A stretch of 24,526 bases of DNA, from positions 5,001 through 29,526 of the forward strand of contig JAHBMJ010005877.1 of the NCBI GenBank assembly GCA_018398765.1, read 5' to 3'. The stretch comes from Chromera velia. Lineage: Eukaryota > Sar > Chromeraceae. A program made the translations under genes and the position numbers. The notes beneath the pieces are model-generated. The model made no database searches, was not told where the DNA came from, and saw only the letters and a list, made by a program, of their open reading frames with translations. This document shows, piece by piece, positions 1 to 10,359 of this stretch; position 1 is the first letter of the stretch; each line of letters begins with the position of its first letter.

Positions 1-427
1 AGAGAGAGAGAGAGAGGAAAAGGGGGGCGCGACTTCCTTCCGAGTCCAGTGGTGCACACATAGAGGATGGGTGGAGTAGAGCAAAAGGGAGAAAGGAAAG
101 AAGGAAAAAAACACCGATTGATTGTAACCCATTCACTTCAGTCTGAAGGACTCTGCTTGCTTCTGTCTCTCTTTGTCAATTTGTCTCTCAACGCAGGCAT
201 CGAAGAGAAGAGAGGGCTTTTCTTCCTGTCCCTTGCTCGTCTCTCCTCTACTGACTGATTCCATTTGGTCACCACCTCCGTTCCTCTCTCAGCTTCTTGG
301 TACGACTGAGCGCAGGCTTCCTTCAGCAAAGAGAGTGTACCCTTCCCCTCTCTCTGTTCTTGTCTCTAGCTGTATGTCTCTCTCGGTGTACGTTTTGTGT
401 GTGATTGTATGAATTGCCTGCCTGCAG
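1..427. other. Spacer or 5' intronic sequence with AG microsatellite
   Basis: Positions 1-16 are an (AG)n run. The rest is T- and C-rich on the + strand and ends in a good acceptor context (CCTGCAG at 421-427). I see no convincing exon. Short open frames here are composed of simple pyrimidine or purine tracts and have no protein character. Confidence 0.4.
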
Positions 428-2303
428 GGATTGACCCAGGAGTGCGTGAAAATGGCTGTCAAAGCAAATCACTTGCTCAGACATGTGGTCAGTTGCTGAA
501 AACGGTCATCGTCAGAGAGACGACAGGGTTGGCTTTCTTTGTTTCTTTTTCTGCCGGTTTTTTTTGTGTGTGTGCGTGTCCTTTCTCTTCATCGCGTTCA
601 CTTTCCGCTTGTTCTTGAATGAGCGAGAAGGCAGGTGATTTCGCCTCCCCCCGTCGTTTTCTCTTTTCTTTTCTGACTGCTTCGATCGTGTGACAGAAGG
701 AAGCGCTTCTCTTTCATTCGTCCGTCCATTTGTTGACAAACCGCTTGCATGTGCAATGAGCTCTCTGTTTGATCATGTCTGAAAGAAAGCGCAGAAAGAG
801 ACAAGAAGTCATGCGTGTAGTTCGCTCCTCAATGTCTCTTCTTGATCGAGGCCCCCCTCCATCCATCCTAAGAATCGACCGATAGCTGTTTCAATAGCGT
901 TTGTCTTACTCACTCCGTTTTCAGCCTACCTCCCCACCCATCTTTCTGCCTGCCCGCCCATTCACTTGTCTGTCTGTTTGCGTACATGATCGATGCAGGA
1001 TCTCGACCTGATGGAAGTCGAGCTCCCCCCTGCCCCCCACATGTTCGCCTCTGTGGTCGACCAAATAGACGTGCCTGCTGAGGGCCTGGGAGGATTGTCG
1101 CACACGCCGGGGCGGGACGGGGAGGGAGGGGCCGAGCAATGCCACGGGGCGGCTTTGGCGTCTGCTGCATGGGGTTTGCATGCATCAGCAACCAGCGCTG
1201 CGACTTCCGCAGCAGGCATGGGTGGTCGTCCGAATGGAGGGACGGGTTCTTATTATAAGGAGGAAGGGGGGCAGGGGACACACGCAGGGGGTCCTTGGCA
1301 CGTGAACAATCGGGGGGTGCACTTCCCTTCCCTTGTGCCTGAGGATGACGTTGAATCGTTAGTGTCCATCTCGAGATCTCTTTCACGGACACACTTTCCG
1401 GGGCCAGGTGGCCTCGGTCCGCCCCCCCAAGCCCAACAGGGCGCATCAGGACTCTGGCCTGGAGGGAAGCGTCCTCCTCCTCCGCCTCCTCTTCCTCGAG
1501 GAGGAGCAGGCACTGCTGGTGGTGGTGGGTGTGGAGCATCGTCTGTGCAATGTGGAGAGGTGAGGAGTCCGGCACTCCGGCCTCTGAATCCGTATCCTCC
1601 TCATCCGACAGCTTCTTCTTTGTCACCGTCGAGACGGTCTCTCGGAGAGGGGGGGGGACAGCCACAGGGGTCCCCTCTGCACATGATGCATATTCCTGTT
1701 GCAGCAGGTGAGGGGGGGCAGGCGGGACACACACGCCATGCAGGAGGGAGGGGAGGGAATCGCGGTTCCACTGCAGAACAGCCCCCCGGGCAGGGGCAGC
1801 GACCAGTACTGCATTTGGCAGCAGGGCCGCAGCAGCAGCAGCAGTCGCACGGGACCCCGTCGAGCGTCTCTCCTTTCTTCGGTGCGGGCACTGGGGCACC
1901 CCTTGGCCAAGGGGGTCTCGGAGGGAAGCCACAGGCACAGCAGAGTCCTGGATCCGGCCCAGTCCCGATCTTTTCTTCTCCCGGGGGGGCAGGCGTCAGT
2001 GGAGGTGGGGGAGGAGAACTGTATGAGGACGACGAAGGGTCTGTCTGTCTGTCCGTCCGGTGTGGCTTTTTTTTTTCTTCTTTCCGGTGTGTGTGTATTC
2101 ATTTTATCTGACTGGGCACATGCAGGTAATTATGCAGTCACTGCTTGATTTCGTGGGGAGTGATGGTATGGAGGTTTTTCTTACTTGGCGCAGACTCTTT
2201 ATCATGTTTTGAATGAAGATGAAGTCAGATAGGCAGAATGATGGCAAAACAGAAGGGAAATGAGACCCATTTGGCATATCAATTTGGCATGCAGGCCGTG
2301 ATG

Positions 2304-2356
<53 letters not shown>

Positions 2357-3889
2357 ATTCGATCGATCCCCTTCTTGTAAGTGGTTTTTAAATTTCAATT
2401 CCTGAATTCCCCCGTGGCAGGATTCCCTTCCCTCCCTGCACGTGACTCCGTCTCGAACTCCCCTCTACATCTCTCCTCAATCAATCTATGCGCATGCATG
2501 CATCATTCTGTTTTATTGTACCTAGCTGTTTTTACGTGTCTCCTTTTGTCATGCACCCAATCAATTTGCTTGCAGGAACACGAAGGTGATCCATCCTGCG
2601 TGCCAAGTGAACGAGAACATCTTTCTGAACATGAACGACCACACAGTCTCGGACAGCAAGCAAACCCTCGTGTGGCGGCGGGCCAATTCCAGTGCCCAAC
2701 AGCAACCCCCCACCCCGTCGCCGCATCCCCCCGACTCCTCCTCCGATCTGCATGAAGCAGCCTCTCAAGAAGGGGGGGCCATTCCTGTCGGGTCCCCTGT
2801 CCTATCGTCCTCTGATCCGATTCGCACTCAGCAAGGGCCTGGCGGGACCGGCTGGCCTCCCCATCTTCAACTCACCTCGGCGACCTTCCCCCCGCCGTCC
2901 CCGGAGCTGGGCCTGGGGCCCGTCTACGTCCCTGCGCGTGCTGTGCTTCAGGCGGCAACTGCACCAGGGGGTATAGGGGATGAAGAGCGGAGGGCCACCA
3001 GGCAACAGGGCCGAGCTAAGGCCAAACCGAAACCGAAACCGAAGGCCAAACAACAACAGCAGCAAAAGGAGAAGAACTTGAAGGGGGCACCACTGGCAGG
3101 AAGACCCGTCTCTTCTGCTGCTGCTGCAGACACAAACCCTGTGGCTATGGATCAAGTGAACAAACAGTCACCCGAGATTCTGCCTGCAAGTCCAGCAATC
3201 TCCAACCTGAGCACTGCGCAAATCCCCACACAAGCACACCCCTCAAATCTGAGTCAGCAGAGACCATCGGCAGATTTGTTCAGAGACCGAACACGCGCAC
3301 CCCTACCAGACGCCGTCACGCTAGCAGCTTTGGCGATGCACCAACAGCATCAGCAGCAGGCTCTTCGAGAGCAGCAAAGGGGCCAAGGAAGCCAGCAGGC
3401 GGGAAATTTGAGCGTTTCTTCCGACAGAGTTCCTGCCCACTCCCCTCTTGCTCTTCCCCCTGCAGAGCTCGCGTCCCCCCTTTATCCTTTAGTCCCTCCA
3501 GTGTTCTCCCTCAGCAGTGAGGACTCGAAGGAACTGCGCGAAGCCTCTCTCGCTGTCTCTGCCGGGCAGCCGCAGCAGAGACAGGCGGTGCCTGTGTCAG
3601 GCTGCTCTTCCGGACCTGCACTTCCTCTTCCGATCCTTCTAGTTGCCCAAGCAAACACGGCACAGGAGGGGGGGGGGATTCCGCCTGTGCTCCTGCCTGT
3701 GCCTGCGGGGCCTGGCCCTGCCCGTGTGCCTTCCTCTTCCTCCGTGGAAGGCAGGCAGCAGAGAGAAGAGAGTGGTTCATCTTTGTCAGTGTCTGGGTTG
3801 ACCCGTCTGTCTGCCTTCTTCTCGTCTGTCCAAAAAGAGAGAGAGGGGGAGGAGGAGCAGAGGGGAGACCTGGAACAAGGAGTCGATGG
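428..3889 (+). CDS. Multi-exon gene for a low-complexity Gly/Pro/Gln/Ser-rich protein, function unknown
   Basis: Three exons join in phase. 428-487 (phase 0 at both ends) follows CCTGCAG, precedes GTCAGT and reads LTQECVKMAVKANHLLRHV. 999-2038 follows GATGCAG. 2576-3889 follows CTTGCAG. The 2038/2576 junction rebuilds one codon, giving EDDEG-NTKVIHPACQVNE. The first exon and the start of the third look like ordinary protein. The rest is compositionally biased: Gly/Pro-rich in the second exon, and a KPKPKPKAK stretch followed by five Gln near 3020-3060 in the third. No catalytic motif or domain is recognised. The in-frame TGA at 3891 overlaps a strong donor (GG|GTGAGG at 3890), so the gene either ends there or continues into exons I could not find. 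The start codon is also unknown: ATG 1011 is the first in the second exon, but the upstream exon suggests an earlier start. A disordered regulatory or scaffold protein is possible but is only a guess. Confidence 0.5.
999..2038 (+). CDS. Large low-complexity exon of the unknown gene
   Basis: This is the longest well-delimited exon of the left-hand gene. It starts after GATGCAG and ends at GG|GTCTGT, a donor that lies at the head of a GTCT repeat. It encodes about 346 residues beginning DLDLMEVELPP, then long Gly-, Pro-, Ser- and Gln-rich stretches and an acidic end (YEDDEG). Several antisense and shifted frames are also open because of the skewed composition. This frame is chosen because it links in phase to exons on both sides and begins and ends in non-repetitive sequence. 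Confidence 0.55.
2304..2356. repeat. (TC)n-(TG)n compound microsatellite
   Basis: An uninterrupted TC tract passes directly into a TG tract. It lies inside the intron 2039-2575. Confidence 0.95.
2576..3889 (+). CDS. Large Gln/Pro/Ser-rich exon of the unknown gene
   Basis: The exon opens after CTTGCAG with 1 base completing the previous codon. Its first 40 or so residues (including VIHPACQVNENIFLNMNDHTV) look like folded, possibly conserved protein. The remaining roughly 390 residues are rich in Gln, Pro, Ser and Ala, with a basic KPKPK segment followed by poly-Gln. It ends with a Glu/Arg-rich stretch at the donor GTGAGG or at the overlapping TGA. No domain is recognised. Confidence 0.5.
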
Positions 3890-4790
3890 GTGAGGGAAGT
3901 TCAGAGGGAGGAAGGAAGGAAGGAAGGAAGGAGGGAGGGAAGGAAAGAGTGGGGAAGGAGGGAGGAAAATTAGGAGTGGAAGGAAAAAAGTAGGGAGAGA
4001 CAGGAGTGACATGTCTGGGAGGAAGAAAAGTGGATAGTTGTATATAAGGAAGACTGGAGGGAGGGGAGCGGAGAAAAGAGGGGAAGGGCATGAGGACGTT
4101 CGTTATCGGTGTGAGCTGATGAAATGTAAGAAAGAGAGAGCTCCGTCGATCCATTCATCCCTTGGTCCTTTCCCTTAGCTCTTCTCTCTAGCTCAATCTC
4201 GACGTGTCCCTCCGAAGCTGTGCGTGCAGAATGGATGAATGAATGAATGAATGACTTTCTTTTGTTTGTTGAGTCGATGGCTGGAGGGAGGAGGCCCTTC
4301 TCGAAGGAAGGGGGATGGGGACTATTAATTAATGCATGATAATGAACAAATCGTTTTTGAAAATTCAATGGGCGTCACTCCGGATTGCTTTGCCGGATCG
4401 ATGCATGATTGGCGGGTGTGAGTGTCATTCTCAAAGTATTCAATTCTCTCCTTTTTTCACAACCCTCTTTGAACTTATGCATGCACTGAGATCAGCTGCG
4501 CATTCAAATGATTGATAAATCCGTTTTTGTTGCATGAAGTAACTCTAACACCCTAGATATCACGGTGTTATAGTGAACTAGATATAGTCAATGATTTATT
4601 AAACAGCTTTTATCTTTTTTTTTTTTTAGGGGGGATTCCCCCCCGGGGGAAACGCATTTTAGATCTGTGCCTAGATCCATTCGGACCGTTCCTAGCATGT
4701 CTGCCTCACTTTTGATCTTCTTTCCGTCTACGCAACAGTGCAACACACCTAGCTACATCGCAACACGCTAAGTTCTATATTCGTCTACGT
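3890..4790. other. Purine-rich tract then AT-rich spacer
   Basis: Positions 3905-4090 are dominated by GGAA/GGGA repeats on the + strand. A (GAAT)n run lies near 4232-4250. After 4320 the sequence becomes AT-richer, with a poly-T tract at about 4617-4628 followed by a G-run/C-run hairpin (4629-4650). No gene seen. Confidence 0.6.
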
Positions 4791-4793
4791 TTG

Positions 4794-4818
4794 TTGATTG
4801 ATTGATTGATTGATTGAT
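4794..4818. repeat. (TTGA)n tract, likely LINE 3' tail
   Basis: About six copies of the tetranucleotide lie on the + strand, reading (ATCA)n in the element's own direction, downstream of the LINE coding part. It is interpreted as the retrotransposon's terminal repeat. Similar ATCA runs also occur elsewhere as ordinary microsatellites, for example 12998-13034. Confidence 0.6.
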
Positions 4819-5219
4819 GCCGAACCCTAGGTGGAGTTAGAACTCCCGGGCGGCGCATACATGCATGGGTCTGTTCAATTATGCCAGTTACAAACTAAGT
4901 GGACAACAGTTATTCGAACTTAATCTAAGCAATCATTTAGTACAATATGACGAGAAATCATAAAGAGGAGAGAGGGTTGAGAGCGCAAGAGCGATGTGAT
5001 GAACTTGCGAACCCCCAGATCAGAAAAGGAGGCAGATACAAAGGGTGAGTCATAATGAGTGAAGCGGTCTGATTGAATTAATGCCAAGCACTGTAAAAAG
5101 CCTTATTCAGCAGTCCATCGGGGGCAGATAGAGAGCCGATGAATAAAATCATCTACACACCGGCAGCAGGCTTCATAGGTGCACAGCTTTCTATCAGAGC
5201 AACCAACAGGCAGCCCACC

Positions 5220-7976
5220 TTACCTGCCCATCGGGTTGTATGTCAGCATACGCAAAAAAGAAAAGATCGAGCCATTTGTAACCGACAGGGCAGAACGAGG
5301 AAGGGCAGAGACGGAAGGAACACCGGAGGATGACTTGCTGCACAAGAGGAAGACAAACATATGGCGGGAGGATGGGAAGTCGCGCTGCAGAGAGGTGAGT
5401 CTAGCAAGGAGGGGAAAGTGAGAGGAAGATTGCCCATCATCCTCAGAAGCCTTCATGCATTCCTTTGCAACTGTCTGTCTCACCTTGCCCTTGAAGAAAA
5501 GTGAGCCAGTGCCTTGTGCCCTACAACCATTCTGCCCGCGTTGGGAAGACAGATCGGGCTCAATCCTCAGCGAGCGGATAGAAATCAAATCAGCCAAACG
5601 AAGCAGCCTGTCTATAGACCTTGTGAATTGTTGGCAGCAGTTATTCTTCTAGACATGCAAGATGGCTGCAGGAATAGTGTGTGTTGTGATAGAAAGAGAA
5701 TACCACCAGTCAGCCACACGGAAGCAGAGAAGGGCTTTACAGGGAAGAAGACCAAGGATATAAAGAGAGGGCAGGCAGAGGCTGTGAGCAGATAAATGAC
5801 CACACCAACGGGCAAACCGAAGCTGCAAAGCATCAAGAGCGAGCAGGTCTGCATCCCGCACTGGCAGACATTCGAAGCAGTAGAGCGCTATGGGGGTCCA
5901 GCAGGCTCTAAAGACTGTTACCTGCGCATCAATGCTGAGCGGGCCCATGCTCGCAATCAACCCAATTACCCCTCCCAGAGCCCGCAAAGCAGAAGCAATA
6001 CAGGACTCAATTATCTTGTTCAAGTACCCCCCTTTAAAGAAAACATACCCCAGATATTTGTATTCGGATGTCCATTCAACTTCCCTCCCACCATACATGA
6101 CTCTCCCTGCAGACTGCCCCAGAGCCAAGGCAGACAGGCGCAAGATTTTTGTTTTCTTTAAGTTTACAGTCAGTCCCCATTCCTTGCAATACCCTTCCAA
6201 GGCTGAGAACTTCTTTTGCAGATCTGAGACGGAATGAGCAAGGAAACAGAGATCATCCGCATACCCCAGACTACCTAAGATACAGTTGTTAAGGAGGACA
6301 GGTTCGGGCTCTCTCTCAGGCTCCTCGACGCTGCCCTCCTCTATTCTGCTGTCTGACTATCTTGCTCCCTCTGCTTCTCTGTCTACGGCCCCCTCGTTCT
6401 TACTAACTGAACACATACGGGGAAGGTTATTGATATAGATAAGAAAGAGAATGGGAGAGAAAACATCACCTTGCTTTACCCCAGCATCCTCCCGAAAACG
6501 CAAAGAGTCCCCGTCTACCTTTCTCTAGACCTCCCTGTATATTTCATATATCATACACACATCTGCCTCAAACACACCTTCTCTTTTCGGTTTCTAAATT
6601 AGCTTACCTCTCGGCACAGTGTCGAAGGCTTTGGAGAAATCAATAAAGCCTGCCAACAGAGCTTTCTTTTTCTTTTTAGAGGAGAGAATGGCAGAGACAA
6701 GCGTGCCTACCCCTTCTTTTGTTCCCACCCCTTGTCTAAAACCTAACTGCCTGACGTTAAGCTCGACTTGAGAGCACACACAGCCATCCATCAGCAAACC
6801 AAAAAGTTTTGCAAAAGGGTTAACAACGTAAATAGGCCTCCATTCATTAGGAGAGAGAGAGGCAGAGCCTTTAGGGACAGGGCAGATACACAGCACATTC
6901 CAGGAGGGAGGCCAGCACGCAAAGATATGTATACAATTAAACAAAACAAAAAAGAAAAAATGAGAGAGCGCCGAGTACGCAAAACAAAGGTCAAGTTGAG
7001 CGGGGGAGATTCCTTCAAGGCCGGAGGCTTTCTTTCTATTCATTTTCTTTAGAGCAGAGGAGATTTGATGGAAAGAGAAGAGCAAAATAGAAGGGTAGAA
7101 AGGAGGAGAGGCAAGTGGGAGGGCGGAAGGGAGAGGCTCTTCATTCTTGTCTTCAAACACCCCCGCCTAATAATTCGAGAACTCACGTAGAGAAAGACGG
7201 GAAGCTCCCCCAGCTGAGGCAGCTTTTTTCTTTCTCCTCCAGATAGCAAGCAGGTCTTTTAACAACTCTTCTTGTACCCTCCGGGCTTGTGCTCTCTCCC
7301 ATGCAACTTTCTTTCTTTTGAACAGAGTACGACGGACCCGGAGAAGCCTCTGCAGTCTATCAAACTCTATTCCTCTTCCATTCCCATCTCTCACTAGCTT
7401 CTATCTCTCGTCTGCCTCTCTAACCTCTTTCTGTAAAGCTTTACATTCCGAATCAAACCATGCCTCTCTCTTTGATCGTCTACCTTCTGGGCCAGGTCCC
7501 TTATCCCCTGTCTGCTTGATCGGCCCTACTAGCTCACGCGACCATTCCTTAACTAACGTGTGCAGACATGCACGATCGTCACCACCCTCCGAAGTCAGCC
7601 CTGGTTGGGGATGCGGGGACACTGGGGGAGGCGGAGGAGCAGACGGCTCCTCCAATGGTTCGATCTGCTCATGATAGGCCCACAAGCCAGGCCATCGACC
7701 CTCAGTAAACGATCTTACCACTGCTGCAAGCGGCACGATTTCTTCATCAGAGACCGGGGCTGTGCGGTTTGAACAGAAAAGGGGAGGACAATCAGAGAGG
7801 TTTTGGTGGGGTGGGAGAGCATCTTCGGATTTGGGTTCGGCCGAGGGAGGGAAGAAGGAGAAGGAAACGGTCGTATGGTCGGGAGAGGCAATACCATCAA
7901 AGTCAACCTCCCAATCAGAAACCCTCTGTATGGTAGATAGATCAGTAAGTACGTAATCAATGAGGGAAGTTATATA
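5220..7976 (-). pseudogene. LINE ORF2 remnant: APE endonuclease C-terminus plus reverse transcriptase, with six in-frame TAG
   Basis: One reading frame runs from 7976 to TAA at 5220-5222. The APE-type endonuclease end shows IDYVL (7947-7961) and the SPDH motif with its catalytic His (7875-7886). A charged linker follows. RT signatures are the KKASGLEGIS-type motif, PVPK and WRPI, the first catalytic Asp motif FIDFSKAFDTVP (6612-6647), GVKQGD (6465-6482) and the catalytic YADD (6252-6263). Downstream is a thumb-like region (GLTVNLKKTKIL, YKYLGYVF) and a Cys/Leu-rich C-terminus. The frame has no frameshift but contains TAG at 7401-7403, 7167-7169, 6594-6596, 6525-6527, 6357-6359 and 5649-5651. 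No TGA or TAA occurs before the final TAA. Under the standard code it is a dead copy. The first part of the endonuclease and any ORF1 are missing. Confidence 0.85.
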
Positions 7977-7979
7977 TTA

Positions 7980-8503
7980 TATGTGTGAATCACTGTGGCT
8001 TAATACCATTTAGACTTATATAGGATAGCCTGGATACTAGCCTAAATATTAGCCTGGATAGCATGGGATAGGATTATTGTCCAGAGGATTGCTAGGATGA
8101 TTGGTCTCTTGCCCCAACTTGAATGCTGAACGTTCAACGTATGAAGCTGTTGGCAAATTGTCTAGCGAACTAGCTAGCGAAGCCCGTTTGAGTATATTTT
8201 ATCTCTTCTCCGCCTAAGTTTAAACGTTTCACGAACTAACATTGCATGTAATGCCCCATAGTTTACCAGAGCCCAAGTGGTGGCTCCGGAGCGCCGGCTT
8301 TAACCACCTCAATTCAGTTCAATTTCATAATAGTGGTTATATAATCAATTAACACAATGTTGTTCTACATGTTTTTTTTTGTTTGTATTTTTAATTGTCT
8401 TATACTGGACGGTCACCAATTTGAGTCCAAACCCCGACGTTAGCCACGCCTGAATATAACGCTTCATTTCAAATCTTGTTGGCGGTCCTCTTTCGCCGCC
8501 TTT
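7980..8503. other. AT-rich spacer with degenerate TAGCCTGGATA repeats
   Basis: The spacer lies between the LINE 5' end and the 3' end of the minus-strand gene. At about 8022-8070 the words TAGCCTGGATA and ATTAGCCTGGATAG recur imperfectly. A short hairpin-capable GTGGTGG/CCACC pair lies at about 8278-8310. No coding region seen. The poly-A signal of the gene ending at 8504 would be in this stretch, but I could not pinpoint it. Confidence 0.5.
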
Positions 8504-9428
8504 TCAGCCGCGCTGCACAGAGAGGCACACATGCACGCAGAGACTTTGAATCCGAGGTAGAAAGGAGCGAATCAGCCCTTCATACGGACAGACCTGGGCA
8601 AAAACAGCGAGCGGCGGAGCAGCAAAGAAACGATGAATGAAGAAAGGAAGAATGGAATGGCCAGAAAAACGAAGCAAGACAAGAGTCAAAAGAAAAAAAT
8701 GAAGAAAGACATCGGTGAGAAACCAAAAAACACCACCAGCACGCATCAAAACAAAACACGAAAAGTCCTTTTTGCACCAGACAACGCTGGTGGCACAGAC
8801 AGAAGTCACTGTGAACCTCTACCACTCAACCCTCTTCATGACAACCCATCCCAGCAAGAAACAAAGGAGAGAGGTGAAGCAATATGGTGAAAAAGAAAAC
8901 CAAAAGCTCACCTGTGCAGCTGGAGCGACAACTGATGAAAGACAGAGTCTTCTGCGAAGGCCGACCTGCATTCAGATCAAGAACAAGAGAGGGGTGGTAA
9001 GAGAAGTAAGAGAAGAGCAGGAGGAGGGACTTTCTCGTTTCAGCCTGGAGAAAACGTTTTTGCACAGAGAAGAAGAATGTGCTAAATATTGATTGGAGCG
9101 ACCCCCAGGGCAAGGTAGAGTGGGACGACACGACATGCACATTAGGTGAATGAATGAATGTCTTTGCAAATTCGCTCTCTCTGTCCTCTTCTCTACTGAC
9201 ACACCGGAATCCTTTCACTGACCGGAATCCTTCAAGGAGTTTCCTCAGGTCCTCCATCAACTCTCCTGTAGACCTGTACTCTGCATGAATGCAACGATCA
9301 ACAAGGAAGTTATCAATATGCAGACACGCAGCCAGACCCTTCACTGTGGACTCGTGATCTTTCGTTTCTTTTCCTTTGGACTCGTTTGCTCTTGTTGTGC
9401 TCTTCCGTTTCTTTTCCTTTGGGCTCAT
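8504..9428 (-). CDS. Terminal exons with a bromodomain-like C-terminal half
   Basis: Exon 9428-9223 follows ACCGCAG and starts ATGAGC, so it could also be the first exon of a separate gene. A basic stretch (KEKKRKSTTRANESKGKE) precedes IDNFLVDRCIHAEYRSTGEL. It joins in phase to 8965-8912 (SAFAEDSVFHQLSLQLH). The spliced segment from IDNF to LHSDF aligns by eye with the B and C helices of bromodomains: Asp...Ile...Leu, Tyr-Arg-Ser, Glu-Leu-x-Glu-Asp-Leu-Arg. The Tyr-Asn pair that holds acetyl-lysine is replaced by Ala-Phe. The tail is uncertain. Donor 8777 plus the last exon 8593-8504 gives CLVCPYEGLIRSF and TGA at 8504. Donor 8736 instead stops at 8572-8574. Confidence 0.4.
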
Positions 9429-10151
9429 CTGCGGTTGTTGTGAAATGTCTTATTCGCGCTTCCTCACCTCATTGTTTTTTGAAGAACAGAGATGGCGGTC
9501 TCCGGGACCTCAGGAAGTCGGAGGGGGGGAAAGAAGAGTCTGTGGACGGCTCCGTCAGATGGAAGTATGGAAGGAAACGAAGTTATTTGTCGAGAACGGA
9601 CGACAGGAGGAGGCAAAAGCGACGTCCCGACAGAAAGCGAGAAGAAAACGAAAAGAGAGAGGGGCAACGAAGCAATCGAGGGCCGAGATGAGATGAGATG
9701 AGATGACGGACCCCTGCACTGAACCCTTTTTGAAATCTCCTCGAGGTCTGCATCAATCCATCCATCCATTAATCCATCCATCAATCCATCAAGTCACTCA
9801 CTCACTTCTTCACTCATTCGTGTTTTCGTGCCTGCGAACCCCCCCTGCATGCTTCTGCCTTCCTTCCTTTCGCTGCCTTCACTCACTCCACTGCCATCCA
9901 GCGAAAGATATGTTTCCGTGAAGCCGATTCCGAAGAGGGAAAGCGGGTTCACAATCTTGTTCTCTCTTCGATATGCGACGCACTCCAAACAGGTTGTTGC
10001 TTCATCACACTCCTTTCTCTCCCTTTTTGCTCGTTGCTCTCAAGTTGCTACAAAGACCAGCGAAGAGAAAAGAAGATGACGGAATGGAAACAGGCAGCGG
10101 GAACGAAAGAAATGCCTTCTCTTTCTTTCTTCCTTCCTTTCTTTCTTTCTT

Positions 10152-10194
<43 letters not shown>

Positions 10195-10323
10195 AGTCTG
10201 TCTGTCCGTCTTCACTCACCGAGCAATCCTTCTTTTCTCGCCTTCTTCTCGAAGTCTCTGTCGACGTGCTTGTAGATCTCTAAGCTCTGCACAGATATTT
10301 CATACACACACGCACACCAACAG

Positions 10324-10359
<36 letters not shown>

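Larger units (their letters stand above)
4794..7976 (-). mobile_element. 5'-truncated non-LTR retrotransposon (LINE) with TTGA-repeat tail
   Basis: The element lies on the - strand. Its retained 5' end is at about 7976, where the endonuclease frame is cut off at a TAA (7977-7979). It runs through endonuclease C-terminus, linker and reverse transcriptase, then a 3' untranslated part below 5220. The proposed 3' end is the simple repeat at 4794-4818, about six TTGA units on the + strand, because many LINEs end in a short tandem repeat or poly-A. 5' truncation is the usual outcome of target-primed reverse transcription. I could not see a target-site duplication, so both ends are approximate. The RT motifs and the APE-type endonuclease place it among APE-type LINEs (Jockey/CR1/I-like group). 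I cannot assign the clade. Confidence 0.8.

Noticed and set aside
910..1938. Long minus-strand open frame opposite the 999-2038 exon
   Set aside because: It arises from GC-skewed low-complexity sequence. The plus frame has splice signals and phase-compatible partners and this one has none.
4546..4575. Small transposon ends (AACACC...GGTGTT)
   Set aside because: The inverted repeat is only 6 bases on each side, with no target duplication. Too weak to call.
5287..5394. Plus-strand exon-like stretch (PEDDLLHKRKTNIWREDGK) ending at a GTGAGT
   Set aside because: It lies antisense to the continuous LINE frame (5220-7976), and I found no partner exons in phase. Probably a shadow.
8270..8330. tRNA-like or structured RNA
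   Set aside because: A short GTGGTGG/CCACC hairpin is present, but there is no acceptor stem, T-loop or anticodon arrangement.
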